Source: Clitopilus passeckerianus
Taxonomy: Eukaryota; Basidiomycota; Agaricomycetes; Agaricales; Entolomataceae
DNA: 64,000 nt
Assembly (NCBI GenBank): GCA_944990035.1
Contig: CALYLX010000089.1
Span: 62,001-126,000, forward strand
Direction: 5' to 3'
Position numbers and translations under genes: made by a program. The notes beneath the pieces are model-generated. The model was not told the origin of the DNA. It did not search any database and worked only from the letters and a program-made list of their open reading frames with translations. Shown here one piece after another: positions 58,398-64,000 of this stretch (positions within the stretch are counted from its first letter, which is position 1; the number at the start of each line of letters is the position of its first letter).

Positions 58398-59283
58398 ATG
58401 TCTGTTCCCTTGCCTTCGACTTCGATTCTTCGCATTCTTTTTGTGAGCAATACCCTTGGGCTTGCTTTTCTCGTGATCTTGACGGCACAGGTAATTTATC
58501 CACCTCAATTGGTTGCATACAAGGTCTGACAATCATTTGACTAGGTCAAATTCTACAATAGCTCGTATCAATTAGATAGCTACAGGCTCAAAACTGCGGT
58601 AAATACTATTTGTCTATATCGAGCGAGAACAGTAAACTAAGAGTTACGTAACAGGTCAGTGCGCTGTGGTATGTCCTGAAGTTCGATTAGAGGATATTAT
58701 GTTTTTGATTGAATTGAGCCTCGTGAAAGGATGCTCGAACTCTATTTCATGATCATCCTCACGTCAAGGCATCGCGGGAGTACCTTCATTGACCTACCCA
58801 AAACGGCATACGTCGTACCTCTAATTTACGCCCTGATAACAGCTACAGTCCAGGTGTGCACGTCGTTTATTATGATCCATCACCTAACCGACTAGCACCA
58901 TTATGTCTGCTACGTGCGGCGCATCTCGAAGTTTACAGAAATAAAGCTTGTTCCTCTCCTGCTATTACCATTCATTTTTGGTACCTGCTGTGGCTCGCTT
59001 TTCTTTGGTTCTTTAGGGCTCGTGGATCGTCCTGGACCAATCTTTTCGACTCCATATGAATGGGGCATAATCACAGTTTGGTCTGCGAGTGGGTCAAGCA
59101 CCACTCCATGCTCGAGATAACACCTGATCTGTATTTCTCTAGACGCCTTGATCGATTTGATTCTCACTGGCGTGCCGATGCATCAATTGTACGTTCGTTC
59201 GTGAGTAACAGCAACCGGCTGGCTGGCCAGGCCAGTGACGAGTCTTCACCTCAGCGTCCCATCTCATGTGATTCGCCAACAGT
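58398..59283 (+). pseudogene. Truncated multi-pass membrane protein (DUF6534-like seven-helix type)
   Basis: Six small exons splice in frame: 58398-58490, 58545-58598, 58655-58668, 58730-58853, 58896-59088, 59143-59200. Translation gives MSVPLPSTSILRILFVSNTL, GLAFLVILTAQ, VKFYNSSYQLDSYRLKTAVSAL, WMLELYFMIILTSRHRG, YVVPLIYALITATVQ, YVCYVRRISKFTEIKLVPLL, a glycine-rich helix, YEWGIITVWSA and ALIDLILTGVPMHQLYVRS. The helix spacing and the SALW...Y motif resemble the Agaricomycete DUF6534-like family of seven-helix membrane proteins of unknown function. After the last exon a GTGAGT donor leads only to nine codons and a stop (59281-59283), so the final helix and cytosolic tail are missing. Exon calls rest on splice signals alone. 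It could be a live short isoform. Confidence 0.45.
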
Positions 59284-60952
59284 AGAATTAACCTCGTAGG
59301 CAGCACCAGTTATTGTTCCCCATGTTAGCGTCATCTTACCGTGGCGGCTTGCTAGTAGTTTTGCCTTATGTGCTACGATCCTCTCCATCCGAGGGGATAG
59401 GCATACTTAGAAGCTAAGCATCATCACGTACATAACGGTCCTCATTCAGGGCTATAAGGCTATCGACGCGGTTCCCTGATATCCATCCCAGGCTTGCCAC
59501 CAAACTTCCACATGTAAGGCCCCTAAGTGCCTTGCCAGTTACGCGGGAAATGTTAGACAATGCGCAAAGTCCGGCAGCTCACGGCATGGCAGGGTTGGAG
59601 GGTATCATCTTCAAGCCTTTAAGGTAGTTGGATTCAACCTTCGCTCCACTGAACGATCGCCTCTGAGTTCGGCCACGATGCCATAATTTGGGTGATTTAC
59701 AAACAGGTCTTGGGGCCTGAGCCTGAGAATCGGTAGAAGTTTACTTCGCAATTCCCTCGAACAGATTATTCTGGAACGGAAAGCCCTGAGCAACTATCGC
59801 ATTGTCACGATGAAAACGTCCGCACCCGTTCCTCGGCGTCTCAAGCTTTCCAAGCCGCTTTCGGGAATTTGGCGGTGTATACTTGAGTGCCCAATCTCCG
59901 AATCATTCGGAAATCAGTGCAGATCATTAATTTTACTGTGTCACTGCTATGACACTCAGGCTGGTGCGCCTTGTGACTTGAATACCGCCTTCTCTGACAA
60001 ACCTTCGCTGTCCTCCCTCTTTGCGCCGTGACCGAGCAGCGAACATACTCTCTGCAGGGTCTAAGAACTCTGAGTCCCACTTCCGCTCATGTGGGTGCTG
60101 AGACCATTCTTGCCTGCTTGCTGCCAGTTCCACATATGGGTGTTTCCTCAATACTCTCATGGAGATGGCCGCCGATGAACAGGAACTAAGGCGACGTCTT
60201 CTTTTCCTCGTTTTGGGTAAAGACATTTCCGAGACTTCGTAGCCTTGGGTAGATCAAGTCTTGTTTGGTCGTCGGTTTTACGGTTGTACTATTAACACGA
60301 CTGATTCTCTTCCCATGAATCATAAGTTAGTTTCAAACTCCACGGGATGTTTTCTCAACCTTTGGATACTTGCTAGGTAGCTCTGGTCAGCTGCTCTAGA
60401 TGTATACCATCTCATATCCGATGTCCGAGGCCACAAATCGGTCATTTTCAAACTAGCAGAGCAGTAGGTGACTATGCCAGTCATCCACCTGAGCCTGTAA
60501 TATTTCATTGCCCCTTCCCTGACCTTGTTTTTGGGTTCTTTTACTATTCTTCACCTCTTAAACACCCTTGGTGCCTGGGTTTCAATGAATCATGCTTCCT
60601 ATTAGCTTTTCATTCTCACCATACGTCGTCGTGGTTTACTTGATGGGACCTACTTTGTTGTTTTTTTTTCTGTGCCTCCAGCGTCAATCAGCTCACACCG
60701 TGCTTTTGTATACAATTGAAGAATGTGGGGGGTAAATGGATACATATCAACCTGCGAATATTCTCTCACCGTTTCTCGCCCCGCGTCACCAGGAGGGCAT
60801 CACGACCTGCACAGCTGTTGGCCATGCCGGCCAGCATCCGCCTATCCTTTGGATTGCGCCCGAACGTTCCTTGGCGCTGGTGCCTTAACGTGTGCTTTTA
60901 AACACAGGACAAAGGCGATTCTTCATCCCACTCAACCCACTTAACCTCAAAT
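59284..60952. other. Intergenic, 1.7 kb, no gene recognised
   Basis: Searched both strands; frames are short and lack recognisable motifs. A run of T (60658-60669) occurs. The region just before 60953 is the promoter of the first NmrA-like gene. Confidence 0.4.
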
Positions 60953-61897
60953 ATGAAGGTCGCAATAGCCGGTGCCAACTCGGGCGTAGGGCGTCACATC
61001 GCAGAGGCAATCCTTTCGTATGGCAAACACTCCTCGTCGTGCTGGCGAGGCGAGCCTCACCCGACCTGGCCTCGCTTGGAGCCCACGTAGAAGTTGTCGA
61101 CTACACCTCCGAATCCGCCCTCATAGCAGCTTTGGAGGGCGTAGACACCGTAATCAACGCAATGGGCATGCACAACCCCGAGGGGCTATCTCGCTCTGAA
61201 CTGGCGCTCATCCACGCGTCCGATAAAGCTGGAGTTCGTCGATTTGTTCCCAGCGCATGGGCTGGGACCCCTGGCGGTGCAAATGACGTCGTCGAGGTAT
61301 TTGCCAAGTTCAAACAACCCTCAATTGATGCATTGGAGAAGAGCGGAATGGAATGGAGCATCCCACAGCCGGGGGTGTTCATGAATTACCTTGCGTCACC
61401 GAAGAAGGGCTTGGGATATTTGCGGCCTGCCAAATTTTGGATTGACGTCGAGCGATGCGAAGGAAGGATTCCTGGGGATGGAAATCTCCCAATGGTGTTC
61501 ACTGCCACTGAAGATGTGGGAGAATTCATCGCGAGGGCGCTTGATGTCGAGCATTGGCCTCGTGATCTGAGGATTGTAGGCTCTCGAATTTCGCTCAACG
61601 AGATCGTAGAAATTGTTCGACAAGTTCGAGGTAAGGCTTTAGACTTCCTTTCGCCGGTGTTTCTATTGACACCATTTTCTAGGAAAATCATTCCCAGTCA
61701 CTTACCAATCCAGGCAGGAACTAGGAAACACTCTGAAGCCCAACCCACCTTCGATCTTTACCAATCTTGACGCTCAGTTCCGCCTGTCGATCCTGGACAA
61801 GCGATACACGTTTCAACCGACCCTTGACGATCAGGTCAGCATGACATTCACGCAGCCGGAAGAGTTCATACAGAAGTGGTGGGGCGACGACGTTTGA
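60953..61897 (+). pseudogene. NmrA-like/isoflavone-reductase-type oxidoreductase, copy 1 (one-base frameshift)
   Basis: The ATG at 60953 gives MKVAIAGANSGVGRHIAEAI, a Rossmann NAD(P)-binding start nearly identical to copy 2. Around 61021-61032 one base is missing, because the expected continuation (LLVVLARRASPDLASLGAHV) is in another frame and the ATG frame stops at 61089. Downstream everything is intact: VDTVINAMGMHNPEG, RRFVPSAWAGTPGG, PAKFWIDVERCEGRIPGDGN, VFTATEDVGEFIARALDV. An intron (about 61632-61681) leads to the last exon (GKSFPVTYQSRQELGNTL to WWGDDV). The family are short-chain-like redox sensors or reductases. Single lesion, so assembly error is possible. Confidence 0.75.
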
Positions 61898-62131
61898 TCA
61901 GGTGGCTTCCTGTCAAACCTATCATGTGTAGAATACCTTAGATTACCATACACGACTGCTTTGAATGCATATGTACATTAAATGACAACGGGATGTCAGC
62001 TTGATTTCCCACCATTTACACCCCCTGCCCGCTGCCCGACAGCGATAGTTTCGTGCTGTACTCGAGTGGCCACCTCCATCTTGCCCATAGGCTCACTCAT
62101 ACTTTGCTGTGAACATCTCTTCTCTTCAACG
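61898..62131. promoter_or_regulatory. Spacer and promoter of NmrA-like copy 2
   Basis: The 234 bases between the two tandem genes must contain the 3' flank of copy 1 and the promoter of copy 2. A short open frame leads into the ATG at 62132 from 61982 but is not conserved with copy 1. Confidence 0.35.
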
Positions 62132-63091
62132 ATGAAGGTAGCTATTGCGGGCGGTGGTTCCAGTGTTGGCCGTCACATAGCCGAGGCCATTCTGGTCAGG
62201 AAGAACCATTCTCTCACCATCCTCTCTCGACGACCCCTACCAGATCTAGAGCAACTCGGAGCTCACGTTGCTCTCGTCGATTTCCTCTCCCAGGACTCTT
62301 TGTCAGATGCCCTCGTCGGAGTACACACTGTTATTAGTGCGCTGGGTATGCGTTCCAGCCTTGATAAAGCGGTGGAGATCGAAGTCGGATTAGTGCAAGC
62401 TGCACAGAAAGCTGGTGTCAAACGATTCTTATCGAATGGATGGGCGGGAAATGAAGAAGGTCCAGACGACCCCGTGGCAGTTTACAGGCTCAAGCAACCC
62501 GCGCTTGCAGCGCTCAGAACCGGTGGGATGCAATGGAGTTTCCCCGTGATTGGCATCTTTCTCAACTATTTCTCCACCCCCAAACCGGGTACAGGCTACC
62601 TCCGACCAGCGAAGTTTTGGATCGATATTGAGAACTACTCGGCCACCATTCCGGGTGATGGCACCAAGGAAGTAGTTTACACCGCTGTTGAAGACGTCGG
62701 AGAATTTGTCGCAGAAGCTCTCGACGTAGGGAATTGGCCGCAAAAATGTGTATTGCTGGTCATCGGCTATCGATGAATGAGGTTATCAAGATCGGAGAGC
62801 AGATAAGAGGTGGGAGACTAAATTAGCTGAGCATGGGATTTGGGCTCATCACCTGTCCTTTCAGGCAAGGCCTTCTCGGTTACGTACCAGCAGGAGGAGG
62901 ACCTAAAGGCTTTACTCGTCCCAGACCCTGCGTCACCTTTCACAAATCTTCTTGCTGAGCTCAGTATCAGCCTTATTCACGGACGTTATACATTCGATGC
63001 AAACCTTGCTGAAGTTGCGGTTCGCTTCACCCAAGTCAACGAGTTCATACAGCGGTGGTGGGGAGAGGGTTCTATTGGTTCTGAGAGATAG
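62132..63091 (+). pseudogene. NmrA-like/isoflavone-reductase-type oxidoreductase, copy 2 (frameshift in an A run)
   Basis: Starts MKVAIAGGGSSVGRHIAEAI with a glycine-rich dinucleotide loop, then SRRPLPDLEQLGAHV, TVISALGMRSSLDKA, KRFLSNGWAGNEEG, PAKFWIDIENYSATIPGDG and VYTAVEDVGEFVAEALDV, collinear with copy 1. At about 62742-62747 an A5 run replaces the A6 needed to read WPQKMCIAGHRLSMNEV; as written the frame ends at 62776. An intron (about 62811-62864) and last exon (GKAFSVTYQQEEDLKAL to GSIGSER, stop 63089-63091) are intact. A one-base loss in a homopolymer is the typical form of a sequencing error, so this gene may well be functional in the organism. Confidence 0.75.
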
Positions 63092-63461
63092 ATTCTACAT
63101 GATAGAAACTTTCTCGATCTATAACAAACATTCGCGCCTGACAAGAACTCCGACTTAACTGTCACCTTGTCCACCAAGGTCACTCCAAACGGCATAATTG
63201 TGGCTGTGTATGTCGTTACGATACAGTTGTTTACCAAAAGCCTCTTCGGGGTCTGTACTCCCTTTGCGAGCTTCGGTACACGCATCGCGCCCGCTAGGGC
63301 GCCAGTAAAGATCTCGGTTTGTGAGGTCACAAATTCACCTTTCGTGTATTAGTATTTTTCTCTCGCCACTGACACGGGTGGTCAAGGTCCCTGCCGGCGG
63401 AGCACGGCCCCATTTTGAATTATGAATCCAGAATCCCAAATATCAGGATCAAAAAATGTTT
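63092..63461. other. Intergenic before the tRNA gene
   Basis: No coding signal. An A run (about 63450-63456) directly follows the tRNA gene on the minus strand as T residues and could serve as the RNA polymerase III stop. Confidence 0.4.
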
Positions 63462-63533
63462 TCCCTCTAGCCGACTTGAACGACTGACCTCGTCATTACT
63501 AGTGACGCGCTCTACCAACTGAGCTAAGAGGGA
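63462..63533 (-). tRNA. tRNA-Thr (anticodon AGT)
   Basis: Seventy-two bases fold as a complete cloverleaf on the minus strand: acceptor TCCCTCT with AGAGGGA, D arm GCTC/GAGC, anticodon stem CGTCA/TGACG with loop CTAGTAA (anticodon AGT, reading ACU), and T arm with loop TTCAAGT. No intron. The A/B box sequences (TAGCTCAGTTGG and GTTCAAGTC) are close to consensus. Confidence 0.95.
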
Positions 63534-63667
63534 TACATGAGTTCGTCAATATTTGAAATCTCATAGGTTCCAATTGGCGAACTCAACAAAAACTCGTCAT
63601 ACGCCCAGAAATAAAAATGCTTTAAATGATGAAAGGAATAGATACGTGAGATAAAAGCGTACCCCCG

Positions 63668-64000
63668 CTAATTGGTTTTAGATTCTACCTCCTTACTACG
63701 TCTGTCCAACTCGATGCCTCTCCGCCCACTGCTGATCTCACGGATATCATCATCTCCGTCGTCCTCATCCTCTGCCGGAACTGTATACGGTAGAGGTACC
63801 TCTCGGCTGACGCGATACTGATCCATGTTACCGAGGTGTTCATTCTCCAGACGGTCTAGAGCAGCAAATTAGCGGGGCAGATTCTGAATAAATAATCGAA
63901 AACCTACAGAAGTTCCACTGAACTCTCCTCAACATCTCGAGCATGGCAGCAATGAAGAGCCGGAGTTGCAGGTCAGCACCGCCTTGAGGGATATACAAAA
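63668..64000 (-). CDS. SYG1: SYG1/XPR1-type phosphate transporter, C-terminal end (partial at right edge)
   Basis: Two exons are visible: 64000-63908 and 63855-63668, joined by a 52-base GTAGGT...TAG intron. They encode LRLFIAAMLEMLRRVQWNF, then YRLENEHLGNMDQYR, VSREVPLPYTV and an acidic tail (AEDEDDGDDDIREISS) ending EVESKTN. The RR.QWNF.RLENEH motif marks the end of the EXS domain of the SYG1/XPR1 family, which in yeast and animals exports phosphate and whose N-terminal SPX domain senses inositol pyrophosphates. The SPX and membrane parts lie beyond the window. Family identity is strong despite the short stretch. Confidence 0.8.

Overview
The window is nuclear DNA of a filamentous basidiomycete, most likely a mushroom-forming Agaricomycete. 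Genes carry many short GT-AG introns of about 45-65 bases. The lineage-typical families DUF6535, DUF6729/3'-5' exonuclease elements, CBM1 secreted proteins and expanded P450s are all present. Most exon models below were read directly from splice signals and frame continuity.

Layout. 1-4171 (-): decayed mobile-element-type gene with AT-hook, DUF6729 and DEDDy 3'-5' exonuclease, running off the left edge. 4965-24514 (-): array of five DUF6535 membrane-protein paralogues (three intact: A, C, E; two dead: B, D), interrupted by one MFS transporter (8320-10217) between A and B. 24758-31188: two housekeeping genes on the + strand, ATP10 (mitochondrial ATP synthase assembly) and SEC24 (COPII cargo adaptor, here with an N-terminal WW domain), with two possible small secreted peptide genes between them on the - strand. 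31441-43393: accessory block in which an F-box-type gene (+) and a single-pass membrane gene (-) form a convergent pair repeated about three times in different states of decay, with an intact nine-exon CBM1 secreted protein gene and a transposon-associated relic in between. 43394-46216: gene-poor, with a diverged direct repeat. 46217-49944: APH-like kinase, then another single-pass membrane paralogue. 50742-55775: ELYS-type nucleoporin gene and a cytochrome P450. 56060-63091: dead F-box paralogue, a truncated multi-pass membrane protein gene, and two tandem NmrA-like reductase genes that each carry a one-base frameshift. 63462-63533: tRNA-Thr(AGT). 63668-64000: 3' end of a SYG1/XPR1-type phosphate transporter.

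The core genes (ATP10, SEC24, ELYS-like, SYG1-like, tRNA) are intact as far as seen. The lesions lie in lineage-expanded families (F-box, DUF6535, single-pass membrane, NmrA), as expected of a birth-and-death region. The most interesting functional hint is that SEC24 has gained a WW domain, while the single-pass membrane family in the same window has a cytosolic tail ending in a conserved PPxY motif, the classical WW ligand.
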